Positions 1-8,166 are shown, numbered from the stretch's first letter. The stretch: DNA of 16,118 nt from Flavobacteriaceae bacterium (GCA_014763515.1 JACXVH010000009.1:1-16118); one strand, 5' to 3'. Translations and numbers: made by a program. The notes: generated from the letters alone by a model not told the origin.

Positions 1-398
1 TTTTCTTCATCTTTCTCAATAGAAGTAATAGCAAAATCAGAGGTAATACCTAACATTTCTCGTAAAAATCAATAAAATCCATCTTGAATATCTTTTCTTT
101 GTAAATTTACATCACAAAAATTTTAGTATAACCATTTTAGTTTTATAAAATCACCCACAAAAGTTTCTTCCAAGATGTCATAAAGTTCTTCATCCATAAC
201 AATTTCGTGATCAGCAATTTTCATCGCGAAATAATCTTTTTTAGAAATTGTTTTGTAAACAACTAAATGAGGGTTTTTATTAGATTCCGCAATTTTTTTA
301 AAAATTTTATGCGAAACCGTAGCAAAATAAAATATGCCTACTGTTTGAAGTAGTATAAATACAGTTAAAAAGAATATGGTGTGTATTTTTTTCTCTAA
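1..398 (-). pseudogene. Decayed reading frame, small membrane-anchored protein (runs off left edge)
   Basis: Read on the minus strand, one frame gives a protein-like sequence: a basic start and hydrophobic anchor (KKIHTIFFLTVFILLQTVG), then a soluble part with EIVMDEELYDILEE, ending at TAA (123-125). The same frame carries on with plausible protein sequence (DVNLQRKDIQDGFY), meets TGA (69-71), then continues open to base 1 (FLREMLGITSDF). There is no ATG, GTG or TTG at the front; the frame opens after a TAG and begins around a TTA codon at 396-398, overlapping the stop of the gene upstream in the -1 frame. The anchor-plus-small-domain layout resembles short hypothetical proteins common in flavobacteria, but I do not recognise a family. 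A lost start plus two nonsense codons suggests a pseudogene. Sequencing error, or a shorter real gene ending at 123, cannot be excluded. Confidence 0.5.
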
Positions 399-889
399 CT
401 TAAAATTCTATCCATTAAAGCTTCAAGTTCATGCATTTGCGGAATTCCTTTTCTTCTCATGGTTCTCGCAATGTAATACAATGCAGCCCAGCAGCCAATC
501 ATAAGTGTCATAATCACAATATCAAATCCAAAATTTTGATTTAGTGTCCATTTAGAATAAGCAATCATTAAAGAAATGATAAAAATCCCAGCCACAATGA
601 AATGTAAAAACATAAACATTGTCCATAAAACAGGATCAGGACCAAATAGCCCATTAACAGCAGTATTGCCATCTTCCATTTTGTCGAGTTCAACATGTAA
701 ATGCGGTGAATGTTTTTCTCTTTTTCTTACACCTATATTTAACCAAATGTGATGGTCAACATATTTAATATGAAAATCGGGTGCCACTTCATCTTTCAAT
801 GTCTCACAAGATTTTAAAATATCTTCAATACTTTTTGAGCTGGTTTTGTAAAAACATAATCTTAATTGAAGTTCTTTTTCGGGTTGCAT
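395..889 (-). CDS. Two-TM membrane protein of unknown function
   Basis: An intact 164-residue protein that I do not recognise. Residues 1-85 are soluble, mixed charged and include a His-rich stretch (HSPHLHVELDKMEDG). Two hydrophobic helices follow at about 91-111 (FMFLHFIVAGIFIISLMIAY) and 123-142 (FDIVIMTLMIGCWAALYYIA), then a short basic tail (RTMRRKG) that favours a cytoplasmic C-terminus and, with two helices, a cytoplasmic N-terminus. There is no signal peptide. It is the first gene of a minus-strand pair whose second member (1-398) appears decayed, and it is divergent from der with a 264-base repeat-rich spacer. The ATG at 889 is the only sensible start. I am confident it is a real gene; its function is unknown. 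Confidence 0.75.
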   Translation of the reverse strand: MQPEKELQLRLCFYKTSSKSIEDILKSCETLKDEVAPDFHIKYVDHHIWLNIGVRKREKHSPHLHVELDKMEDGNTAVNGLFGPDPVLWTMFMFLHFIVAGIFIISLMIAYSKWTLNQNFGFDIVIMTLMIGCWAALYYIARTMRRKGIPQMHELEALMDRILS

Positions 890-965
890 GTAAATAGATT
901 TAAGACTAAAATACTAATTTTTTTAAATTGTTGACATTTCCCTCAAAATATTTCGGGTCGCGCTT

Positions 966-999
966 TCGCTAATACATGGTATTTGGCTCAATCGCTAAT
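966..999. repeat. GC-richer repeated octamer patch in spacer
   Basis: The octamer TCGCTAAT occurs at 966-973 and again at 992-999, 26 bases apart. It lies in a patch (about 955-1003) much richer in G and C than the AT-rich spacer around it, beginning GGGTCGCGC. It looks like a fragment of a dispersed intergenic repeat, but copy number cannot be judged from this window. Confidence 0.4.
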
Positions 1000-1011
1000 G
1001 CGAATTGAAAC

Positions 1012-1039
1012 AAAAAGTGAAAAGTAAAAAGTGAAAAAC
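1012..1039. repeat. Two-copy 14-bp tandem repeat
   Basis: Unit AAAAAGTGAAAAGT at 1012-1025, followed by a second copy at 1026-1039 that differs only near its end (AC for GT). It is A-rich spacer sequence upstream of der with no coding potential. Confidence 0.6.
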
Positions 1040-1090
1040 CTAACAAATTAACGCATAAACAACTCCATAACTTAACTAATAACCTAAAAC

Positions 1091-1118
1091 TCATAACTCA
1101 AAATTCATAATTCAAAAT
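1091..1118. repeat. Two-copy 14-bp tandem repeat before der
   Basis: TCATAACTCAAAAT at 1091-1104 is followed directly by TCATAATTCAAAAT at 1105-1118, with one difference. It ends just before the der promoter-like site. Together with 1012-1039 it makes most of this 264-base spacer low-complexity repeat. Confidence 0.6.
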
Positions 1119-1126
1119 TTTAAAAG

Positions 1127-1134
1127 TATCTTTG
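1127..1134 (+). promoter_or_regulatory. Bacteroidota -7 promoter element for der
   Basis: TATCTTTG matches the TAnnTTTG -7 consensus of Bacteroidota housekeeping promoters and lies 19 bases before the der ATG, implying a very short leader. I see no convincing -33 TTG partner upstream, because the region is repeat sequence. Confidence 0.45.
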
Positions 1135-1153
1135 CAGACTCAAAAATAACAAG

Positions 1154-2464
1154 ATGAACAATATTGTAGCCATAGTAGGAAGACCTAATGTTGGAAAATC
1201 AACTTTTTTTAACCGCTTAATTAAGCGTCGCGATGCTATTGTAGACTCGGTAAGTGGTGTTACAAGAGATCGTAATTATGGAAAAAGTGAATGGAATGGA
1301 AAAGAGTTTTCTGTAATTGATACTGGTGGATATATCGTAGGTTCTGATGATGTTTTTGAAGGAGAAATTCGCCGTCAAGTTGAGTTGGCAATTGACGAAG
1401 CTGATGCTATTTTATTTGTTGTAGATGTTGAAGAAGGTATTACACCAATGGATGATACTGTTGCAAAATTATTGCGTAAAGTTACCAAACCTGTTATTTT
1501 GGTAGTTAACAAAGTTGATAATGCTATGCGTGCAGCAGATGCGGTAGAATTTTATTCTTTAGGTTTAGGAGAATATTTTACAATTTCTGGAATGAACGGA
1601 AGTGGAACAGGTGAACTTTTAGATAAATTAGTTGAGGTTTTACCAGAAATGCCTGAAGTTGAAGAAGAAGAAAATCCGTTACCAAGATTTACAGTGGTAG
1701 GAAGACCAAATGCAGGTAAGTCTTCTTTTATTAACGCTTTAATTGGAGAAGATCGTTTTGTGGTTACTGATATTGCAGGAACAACTCGTGATGCGATTGA
1801 TACCACTTATAATCGTTTTGGTTTCGAATTTAAATTAGTCGATACTGCAGGAATTCGTAGAAAAGCAAAAGTAAAGGAAGATTTAGAATTCTATTCTGTA
1901 ATGCGATCGGTTAGAGCTATTGAACATTCTGATGTTTGTATTTTAATGATTGATGCAACCAGAGGATTCGAAAGTCAAGATCAAAACATTTTTTGGTTAG
2001 CACAAAAAAACCGTAAAGGTGTTGTTATTTTAGTAAATAAATGGGATTTAGTAGATAAGGATACTAATAGTGCTAAAGAATATGAAGCAATAATTAGAAA
2101 AGAAATTGAACCTTTTACTGATGTGCCTATTATTTTCGTTTCTGCTTTAACAAAACAACGTTTATTAAAAGCTTTAGAAATGGCTGTAGAAGTCTACGAA
2201 AATAGAAAGCAGCGTATTGCTACTTCTAAGTTCAATGAAACAATGTTGCCTATTATTGAACACACTCCGCCACCGGCTATAAAAGGAAAATATATTAAAA
2301 TTAAATATTGCATGCAATTGCCAACGCCAACACCTCAGTTTGTGTTCTTTGCAAATTTACCTCAATATATAAAAGATCCGTATAAAAGATTTATAGAGAA
2401 TAAATTACGTGATATTTATAATTTTTCTGGGGTACCAATTGATATTTATTTCAGACAGAAATAA
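1154..2464 (+). CDS. der: Ribosome-biogenesis GTPase Der (EngA)
   Basis: Essential double GTPase that acts in late assembly of the 50S ribosomal subunit in the cytoplasm. The 436-residue length is normal for the family. The first G domain shows the P-loop GRPNVGKS at 9-16, DTGG at 56-59 and NKVD at 119-122. The second shows GRPNAGKS at 183-190, DTAG at 230-233 and NKWD at 295-298. The rest, from about 350, is the KH-like RNA-binding domain, including the conserved stretch PPAIKGKYIKIKYCMQ. Two tandem G domains plus this C-terminus are diagnostic of Der and exclude Era or other single-domain GTPases. The ATG at 1154 sits just before the first beta strand, as expected. It appears to be transcribed alone or with the outer-membrane gene 102 bases downstream; no strong terminator is visible between them. 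Confidence 0.97.
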   Translation: MNNIVAIVGRPNVGKSTFFNRLIKRRDAIVDSVSGVTRDRNYGKSEWNGKEFSVIDTGGYIVGSDDVFEGEIRRQVELAIDEADAILFVVDVEEGITPMDDTVAKLLRKVTKPVILVVNKVDNAMRAADAVEFYSLGLGEYFTISGMNGSGTGELLDKLVEVLPEMPEVEEEENPLPRFTVVGRPNAGKSSFINALIGEDRFVVTDIAGTTRDAIDTTYNRFGFEFKLVDTAGIRRKAKVKEDLEFYSVMRSVRAIEHSDVCILMIDATRGFESQDQNIFWLAQKNRKGVVILVNKWDLVDKDTNSAKEYEAIIRKEIEPFTDVPIIFVSALTKQRLLKALEMAVEVYENRKQRIATSKFNETMLPIIEHTPPPAIKGKYIKIKYCMQLPTPTPQFVFFANLPQYIKDPYKRFIENKLRDIYNFSGVPIDIYFRQK

Positions 2465-2566
2465 AGTAAATTGTTAATCTTTTCGTAAGAATTTTTTTAA
2501 TCAAATAATAAATTGGGTTATTTGCAGTTATATGTTTATTTATAACGACAAGTAACCTATTTTTTT

Positions 2567-5344
2567 ATGCGCATCTTAGTTTTGTTCTTTTTTTTAGTAA
2601 CTCATTTAGTTGTTAGCCAAAATAAAGTATCAATTAATGGAAGCATTGTAGATCAAGAAAGTAATCTTCCTTTAGAATCGGCAACTGTTTATTTTACAAA
2701 AGTTTCAGATTCAACTGTAGTCGATTACACCATTAGTAATTCAAAAGGGAATTTCAGTTTTAATTTAGTTTCTATTAATTATCCTGTCGAGTTAAAAATT
2801 TCTTATGCAGGCTATAAAGAATTCAAAAAAAAAATTCCAAGTTTAACTAGTAATTTAGATTTAGGTATTTTAAAACTTAGTGAAAATGTAGCAGCATTAA
2901 ATGAAGTTGTGGTAAAATCGGAAGCACCACCAATTCGAATAAAAACAGATACTTTAGAATTTAATGCTTCATCTTTTAAAGTTGCACCCGATGCAAATGT
3001 AGAAAAGTTGTTAAAGCAACTTCCGGGTGTTGAAATTGATGAAGAAGGAAAAATAACTGTTAACGGAAAAGAAGTAAACAATATTTTAGTTAATGGTAAA
3101 CCATTTTTTGGAAAAGATGGAAAAATAGCAACTCAAAATTTGCCTGCAGAAATTATAAATAAAGTTCAAGTTACAGATACTAAAACAAAAAAAGAAGAAC
3201 TAACAGGTAAAAATGCAAGTTCCGATGAAAAAACTATAAACTTAACTATAGACGAAGATAAAAATAAAGGACTTTTCGGAAGAGTAAATGCAGGTTATGG
3301 AACCAATGATAGATACGAATCTAGTTTGCTAATTAATTATTTTAAAGGTCCGCAGAAAATTAGTGTATTGGCTTCTTCAAATAACATAAATTCTACTGGT
3401 TTTTCTATGGATGAAATTTTTGATAATATGGGAGGAGGAAGAAATAGAAATGTTTGGATCAGCGGGAACGGTACTTTTCAAGTTAACGGAATGCGTTTTG
3501 GTAGCGACAAAGGAATTACACAATCCAGTATGATAGGTTTAAATTATGCCGATGAATGGTTTAATAAAAAAATAGATCCTAACTTAAATTACTATTTTTC
3601 AAATTCTGAAACTAACAATAAAAATAGAACAGAAAGAATAAATCTTTTAAATGATGGAAATACGTTAACTAAATCGAATTCTAATTCAAACACACTATCA
3701 AACGGACATAATTTAGGATTTCAATTCGAAATAAAAATAGATTCTACTACAACCTTATTCTTTAATCCAAATTTACAAACAGCTCATTCTAAAAACAGAT
3801 ATGATAGTTATAGAACAACAGAAGACAGTCAAAATACATTATTAAACGATAATGTTTCGAACGAATTTACTACAAGCGATATGGTAAATTTTAAGAACAA
3901 TCTTTATTTAGTTAGAAAATTAAAGAGAAAGGGTAGAAGTATTTCGGCAAATTTTGATGTAAATAACAAAGAATCAAACGATGAAGCCTCCATTTACAAT
4001 AAAACAACTTTTTATCAGTCAGGTAATACTGACGATGAAAGAAACCAATTTGTAAAAGATTTAGATCGAAACAATGAATATCAATTTGGATTAGAATATA
4101 ACGAACCCATTACCGATTCACTTTCACTTGGAATTAGTGGAACTTACGGAATTAATAAATCGGTTCGCGATAAAATGACAAGAGATTTTAATTCAGCAAT
4201 TGGAGATTACGATTTAATAAACGATCCTTTAACTAGCAACATTGTTTCCAATAAACAAACCGTTAGTCCAAGAGTAGAATTGCAATTAAATAAAAAGAAT
4301 TTAAGAGGATTCTTCTCTTTTGGTCCAGATGTTGTAAATTATTACAACAAATCAAATTATAGGACACAAGAAACTGTTTTAAATAGTAATCATATGTTGC
4401 CATATATGAGAGCAAATTTGAGATATAGTTTTGCAAAATCTAAATCAATTTATTTTAATGCCGATTACAAAGTGAATCTTCCTACTGCAAATCAATTGTT
4501 GCCTTTTGAAGATTTGAGTAATCCGTTAAATACAATTACTGGTAATCCCGATTTAAAGCCAAATGAAAATTATTCATTCTACATGAATTTCAATAATTTC
4601 GATTTTGCAACACGCTCAGGAATGTTTATTTGGAGTGGAGGAGATTATAATAAATATCAAGTGGTATCATCAACAACTTACGACAATGATTTTAAGGCAA
4701 CTACTACTTTTCAAAATATAGACGAATCTTATTCAGGTTATTTAGGAATATCTTTTTCGAGACAATTTAAAAAAGAAAAAAGAACCTTCCGTTACCGAGT
4801 TTCTATGACAAGCGATTTTAACTTTGATAAAGGTTTAACAAATGCAGTTTTATATGAAGCAAGAGGAATTAATTTAAGACCAAGAGCAAGTTTAAGTTGG
4901 TCTATCGAAGATTTAATTACAATTGAGCCTTCTTATACTTACATTAATAATAGAACGTCATATAAAAATTATATTATTGATGAAGCTCAAAATTTTAGAC
5001 ATAATGCAAAATTAGAAATCACGAGCTATTGGCCTAAAAACTTCTTAATAGGTAGTGATTTTGGTTATAATTATAACTCTAATATTGCCAATGGTTTTCA
5101 AAAAGACTTTTATTTGTGGAATTTAAGTTTAGGATATAATTTTTACAATGATAGATTTTTAGCAAAAGTAAAAATGTATGATGTTTTAAATCAAAATGTA
5201 AGTGCAACTAGAACTATTTCTCCAACTGCAATTACTGATGAAGAAAATACTGTTTTAAAGCAATATGTAATGTTTTCGTTGACTTACAAATTAACTAAGT
5301 TTGCTGGAAAAGAAAAGAAAAGCAATCGTTTTTGGATGCATTAA
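2567..5344 (+). CDS. Outer-membrane beta-barrel protein, TonB-receptor-like with N-terminal CarboxypepD_reg domain
   Basis: A 925-residue secreted outer-membrane protein. Residues 1-18 are a signal peptide (MRILVLFFFLVTHLVVSQ). Residues 20-110 form a CarboxypepD_reg-like beta-sandwich (INGSIVDQESNLPLESATV ... KISYAGYKE). About 115-235 look like a plug (LLKQLPGVEIDEEGKITVNG, ILVNGKPFFG), and the rest is a long barrel rich in alternating aromatic strands and N/D/S turns. This layout matches the Bacteroidota 'outer membrane beta-barrel family' (OMP_b-brl_3), related to TonB-dependent receptors. I see no clear TonB box, so energised transport is not shown. No SusD partner lies next to it, which argues against a polysaccharide-utilisation pair; the substrate is unknown. 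The gene ends just before a strong hairpin terminator. Confidence 0.88.
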   Translation: MRILVLFFFLVTHLVVSQNKVSINGSIVDQESNLPLESATVYFTKVSDSTVVDYTISNSKGNFSFNLVSINYPVELKISYAGYKEFKKKIPSLTSNLDLGILKLSENVAALNEVVVKSEAPPIRIKTDTLEFNASSFKVAPDANVEKLLKQLPGVEIDEEGKITVNGKEVNNILVNGKPFFGKDGKIATQNLPAEIINKVQVTDTKTKKEELTGKNASSDEKTINLTIDEDKNKGLFGRVNAGYGTNDRYESSLLINYFKGPQKISVLASSNNINSTGFSMDEIFDNMGGGRNRNVWISGNGTFQVNGMRFGSDKGITQSSMIGLNYADEWFNKKIDPNLNYYFSNSETNNKNRTERINLLNDGNTLTKSNSNSNTLSNGHNLGFQFEIKIDSTTTLFFNPNLQTAHSKNRYDSYRTTEDSQNTLLNDNVSNEFTTSDMVNFKNNLYLVRKLKRKGRSISANFDVNNKESNDEASIYNKTTFYQSGNTDDERNQFVKDLDRNNEYQFGLEYNEPITDSLSLGISGTYGINKSVRDKMTRDFNSAIGDYDLINDPLTSNIVSNKQTVSPRVELQLNKKNLRGFFSFGPDVVNYYNKSNYRTQETVLNSNHMLPYMRANLRYSFAKSKSIYFNADYKVNLPTANQLLPFEDLSNPLNTITGNPDLKPNENYSFYMNFNNFDFATRSGMFIWSGGDYNKYQVVSSTTYDNDFKATTTFQNIDESYSGYLGISFSRQFKKEKRTFRYRVSMTSDFNFDKGLTNAVLYEARGINLRPRASLSWSIEDLITIEPSYTYINNRTSYKNYIIDEAQNFRHNAKLEITSYWPKNFLIGSDFGYNYNSNIANGFQKDFYLWNLSLGYNFYNDRFLAKVKMYDVLNQNVSATRTISPTAITDEENTVLKQYVMFSLTYKLTKFAGKEKKSNRFWMH

Positions 5345-5345
5345 T

Positions 5346-5377
5346 AAAAAAAGCTCGAGTTGTTTCGAGCTTTTTTT
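5346..5377. terminator. Bidirectional hairpin terminator
   Basis: A perfect 13-bp stem, AAAAAAAGCTCGA (5346-5358) against TCGAGCTTTTTTT (5365-5377), with loop GTTGTT. The A-run and T-run at each end let it work in both directions. It lies between the convergent outer-membrane gene (plus) and DUF808 gene (minus). Confidence 0.92.
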
Positions 5378-5381
5378 ATAT

Positions 5382-6248
5382 TTATTTTTTTGCTAATTGA
5401 ATCGTCTTTTTGGTAAGACTAATAACTAAGAAAGCTAATGTCCCTATGGTTAATCCTAAAATAACTTCTTTTAATGTAGCAGGAATTTGCGGTAAAAAAT
5501 GATGAAAATAATCAATATTGTGAGTAAAAATTCCACCTGCAACAAGTATTAAAGCAATAGTTCCTATAAAACCTAAAAACTTAATAACATAAGGTAGAGC
5601 TTTAACCAAAGTGTTACCTAAAGAAGTTAGAAAACCCGTGTTGTTTGATTTTCTAATTAATTTAAAACCAAAATCATCCATTCTAACAATTAGTGCTACA
5701 ATTCCATAAACACCAATAGTAGCTAAGAAAGCCACCACAGAGACTGTTATAATTTGAACATTTAAATTTTGGTCTAAAACTGTTCCTAAAGCTATGATTA
5801 CAATTTCTACCGATAATATAAAATCAGTTGTTATTGCCGATTTAATTTTTGCTTTTTCTTCGTCTTCAGCATTTGTAGTTTCCTCTAATACTGTTGTTTC
5901 TTCTTCTTTATTTCTATGAAAAATAAATTCGATAATTTTTTCAGCACCTTCATAAGCCAAGAAAATTCCGCCAAAAATTAAAATAAATTTAATTGCAATT
6001 GGGAAATAAGCATTCAGTGTTAAAGCTAAAGGAACTATTATAATTTTATTTAAAAAAGAACCTTTTGTAATTGCCCATAATACTGGAATTTCTCTTGAAG
6101 CTAAAAAACCAGTGGCTTTTTCTGCATTTACGGCTAAATCATCACCTAAAATTCCTGCTGTTTTTTGTGTTGCAATTTTACTTGCCGAAGCAACATCATC
6201 CATTAAAGAAGCAATGTCATCTAATACGGCAAAAAATCCTGAAGCCAT
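5382..6248 (-). CDS. DUF808 family inner-membrane protein (YedI-like)
   Basis: A 288-residue polytopic membrane protein. The N-terminus (MASGFFAVLDDIASLMDDVA, then TQKTAGILGDDLAVNAEKATGF) is the conserved signature of the DUF808 family, which includes E. coli YedI. Hydrophobic segments lie at about 66-98, 145-163, 167-190, 222-242 and 262-280. An acidic loop (about 115-136) interrupts them. Biochemical function of the family is not established. It lies 63 bases downstream of the TPM gene across a TTGATAATTAATAA tandem repeat, so it could be the last gene of the LemA/TPM operon or be transcribed separately; nothing in the spacer settles this. The family call is firm and the role unknown. Confidence 0.9.
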   Translation of the reverse strand: MASGFFAVLDDIASLMDDVASASKIATQKTAGILGDDLAVNAEKATGFLASREIPVLWAITKGSFLNKIIIVPLALTLNAYFPIAIKFILIFGGIFLAYEGAEKIIEFIFHRNKEEETTVLEETTNAEDEEKAKIKSAITTDFILSVEIVIIALGTVLDQNLNVQIITVSVVAFLATIGVYGIVALIVRMDDFGFKLIRKSNNTGFLTSLGNTLVKALPYVIKFLGFIGTIALILVAGGIFTHNIDYFHHFLPQIPATLKEVILGLTIGTLAFLVISLTKKTIQLAKK

Positions 6249-6261
6249 TTAATTTTGTTTA

Positions 6262-6305
6262 TTGATAATTGATAATTAATAATTGATAATTAATAATTGA
6301 TAATT
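6262..6305. repeat. 14-bp tandem repeat in spacer
   Basis: Unit TTGATAATTAATAA occurs at 6269-6282 and 6283-6296, with a partial third copy at 6297-6305 and a leading half copy (TTGATAA) at 6262-6268. It is pure AT-rich spacer between two minus-strand genes. The unit is partly self-complementary (AATTATCAATTA), so the array could fold weakly. Confidence 0.75.
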
Positions 6306-6311
6306 TTGGGT

Positions 6312-7115
6312 TTACCAGCTTCCGCCAGCTCCTCCTCCTGAGAAACCTCCACCACCGAAGCCACCTCCAAATCCGCCTCCGCCGAAACCACCACCAGAAG
6401 AACCGAATCCTCCGCCACCAAATCCTCCAGAGCGCCCCATACGGCTTAAAATAATTATGTCAGCTAAATCGGTACCGTTAAATCTACCACCAGAACCATT
6501 TCCGCCACCTTTGTTGTTTTTTGCAGCGAGTATTATGATTAAAATGAATACGCCAATGAAAATTAAAAAAGGTAAAATGCTACCATCGTTACTTTTTCGA
6601 GTTCCTTGATATTTCCCTTTTAAAGCATCAACAATTGCATCGGTTCCTTTGTCTAAACCATTATAATAACTTCCTGTTTTAAACTCGGGAATAATTATGT
6701 TTCGAACAATTTCACCTGTAATTCCAGCTGTTAATCGGTCTTCAACTCCATAACCTGGAGAAATCCAAATTTTTCTATCGTTTTTAGCTAATAAAATTAA
6801 AACGCCATTGTCTTCTTTCTCTTGACCAATTCCCCATTCGTGAGCCCATTTTGGAGTTAAAATTCCAATATCTTCTCCTTTTAAGTCATCAATCGAAATA
6901 AAAACTATTTGAGTTGTCGTAGTATCAGAATAACGAACTAATTTTTCTTCTAATTGCTTTGCTTCCGAAGTGCTTAATACTTTGGCATAATCGTAAACTG
7001 ATGTTTGAAAGCTAGGTTTTTTTGGAATATCAAATTGTGCCCAACCTAAATTTTGAAATAAAAGGAATAATATCAAAAACAGTAATTGAACAAATTTTAT
7101 TATAATTTTAATCAT
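6312..7115 (-). CDS. TPM-domain protein with signal peptide, TM helix and Gly-rich tail (YgcG-like)
   Basis: A 267-residue protein. Residues 1-26 form a signal peptide (to WAQ). A TPM domain follows at about 35-165: YDYAKVLS, the strand TTTTQIVFISID, WGIGQEKEDNGVLILLA, the IWISPGYGVEDRLT motif and a helix ending near ALKGKYQG. A transmembrane helix lies at 180-198 (LPFLIFIGVFILIIILAA). The tail (about 228-267) is almost only Gly, Phe and Ser, ending GGAGGSW. This is the usual YgcG-like layout: an extracytoplasmic TPM domain anchored by one helix. TPM domains have been linked to acid-phosphatase activity in plants and to photosystem repair; the bacterial role is not settled. Its ATG overlaps the stop of the upstream TPM gene (7115-7117), implying translational coupling. 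Confidence 0.88.
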   Translation of the reverse strand: MIKIIIKFVQLLFLILFLLFQNLGWAQFDIPKKPSFQTSVYDYAKVLSTSEAKQLEEKLVRYSDTTTTQIVFISIDDLKGEDIGILTPKWAHEWGIGQEKEDNGVLILLAKNDRKIWISPGYGVEDRLTAGITGEIVRNIIIPEFKTGSYYNGLDKGTDAIVDALKGKYQGTRKSNDGSILPFLIFIGVFILIIILAAKNNKGGGNGSGGRFNGTDLADIIILSRMGRSGGFGGGGFGSSGGGFGGGGFGGGFGGGGFSGGGAGGSW

Positions 7116-7552
7116 TATCCTCTAGATATTTCATTTGAGAGTTCGTTAGTATCATCAGATTGATAAGGAAAATATTTTTTTAATTGTTCTCCTGCTTTTA
7201 AAATGCCTTCTACTAAACCAAGTTTGTATTTTCCTTCTTTAAAATGAGTTATAATTACATCTTTAGTACAATCCCAAAAGTCTGTTTCAACTAAATTGTT
7301 AATACCCTCATCGCCAAGAATAGCAAGTTTTTTGTCTTGAACACTAATGTAAATTAAAACTCCATTTCGAGCTTTAGTGTTTTGCATATTTAAAGAGAAG
7401 AAAACCTCTTGCGCTCTGGCAAGAGGATCTTTATCTGAATGTTCTTCTAAATGCACACGAATTTCGCCCGAAGTGTTTTTTTCGGCTTCAACAATGGCCT
7501 GAACAATATCTTGTTCTTCCGCTTTTGTTAAAAAATCTTCGGTTTGCGACAT
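7115..7552 (-). CDS. Cytoplasmic TPM-domain protein
   Basis: A 145-residue protein that is nearly all TPM domain: TSGEIRVHLEEHS, then ARNGVLIYISVQDKKLAILGDEGI, then a helical end around DVIITHFKEGKYKLGLVEGI. There is no signal peptide or TM helix, unlike the other TPM protein of this operon, so it should stay in the cytoplasm or at the inner face of the membrane. It starts on the last base of the LemA stop (TAATG arrangement at 7550-7554) and ends overlapping the next ATG, so lemA-TPM-TPM is translationally coupled. LemA plus paired TPM proteins is a common cluster in Bacteroidota, suggesting the three work together at the membrane; that is inference from neighbourhood only. Confidence 0.85.
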   Translation of the reverse strand: MSQTEDFLTKAEEQDIVQAIVEAEKNTSGEIRVHLEEHSDKDPLARAQEVFFSLNMQNTKARNGVLIYISVQDKKLAILGDEGINNLVETDFWDCTKDVIITHFKEGKYKLGLVEGILKAGEQLKKYFPYQSDDTNELSNEISRG

Positions 7553-8166
7553 TATTCTGTAGCTGCTTTTTCGTTATTTCCAAAATCGAATTCTACTTCA
7601 ACAGGTTTTTCTGCTCCTTTTTCAGATTCGAAATATGGTTTTTCTTTATAATTTCCTAAAAACATAGAATTAGGGAAAATTAAAATGTAATTGTTGTATT
7701 GTTGAACCGCTTCATTAAAACGAGTACGAGCCGTTAAAATTTGATTTTCTGTACTTGCTAATTCGTCTTGTAATTTTAAGAAATTTTGATTTGCTTTTAA
7801 ATCAGGATATTTTTCTACAGTTACTAATAAACGAGATAGAGCACTATTTAAACCACCTTGTGCTTGTTGAAATTGTTGTAATTGTTCTGGTGTAATATTT
7901 GTTGGATCAATAGTGGTAGAGGTTGCTTTAGCTCTAGCGTTGATAACAGCTTCTAAAGTCGATTTTTCAAAATCGGCAGCTCCTTTAACCGTTTTTACTA
8001 AGTTACCTATTAGATCATTTCTACGTTGGTACGCAGTTTCAACATTACCCCATTCTTTAGAAACAGCTTGGTTTTCACGAACCGCTCCATTTTTTATTCC
8101 AATATACCAAAAAAATAAAATTCCGATTAGACCTAAGATTATTAATAATGGTGCAAATTTTCTCAT
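7552..8166 (-). CDS. LemA family membrane protein
   Basis: A 204-residue protein with one N-terminal transmembrane helix (about 4-23, LLIILGLIGILFFWYIG) and a long helical domain. The family hallmarks are visible: WGNVETAYQRRNDLIGNLV at 39-57, the Ala/Gln-rich helix with LSRLLVTVEKYPDLKANQNF (110-129), LQDELASTENQI, and ARTRFNEAVQQYNNYI followed by FPNSMF. Length is typical. The short N-terminus and charged C-terminal tail fit the family's usual topology, with the helical bundle in the cytoplasm or periplasm depending on authority. Function is unknown; in Listeria, LemA was first noted as a source of presented peptides. The gene follows the MerR-type gene by 10 bases and overlaps the cytoplasmic TPM gene, as part of one operon. 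Confidence 0.93.
   Translation of the reverse strand: MRKFAPLLIILGLIGILFFWYIGIKNGAVRENQAVSKEWGNVETAYQRRNDLIGNLVKTVKGAADFEKSTLEAVINARAKATSTTIDPTNITPEQLQQFQQAQGGLNSALSRLLVTVEKYPDLKANQNFLKLQDELASTENQILTARTRFNEAVQQYNNYILIFPNSMFLGNYKEKPYFESEKGAEKPVEVEFDFGNNEKAATE

Noticed and set aside
1552..1806. Open frame antisense to der
   Set aside because: It lies wholly within the second G domain of a diagnostic Der protein; its translation has no domain-like pattern.
2465..2566. Terminator or promoter between der and the outer-membrane gene
   Set aside because: Only a very weak hairpin near 2482-2492 and a poor TAnnTTTG match (GTTATTTG at 2517-2524); not enough to annotate.
2812..3081. Open frame antisense to the outer-membrane gene
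   Set aside because: Shadow of the coding frame on the opposite strand, Ser/Phe-rich with no start context or family features.
6071..6265. Plus-strand open frame opposite the DUF808 start
   Set aside because: Low-complexity Leu/His/Phe/Lys translation, fully opposite a well-supported gene.
6262..6305. Possible CRISPR array
   Set aside because: Units are 14 bases in direct contact with no spacers between them; this is a simple tandem repeat.
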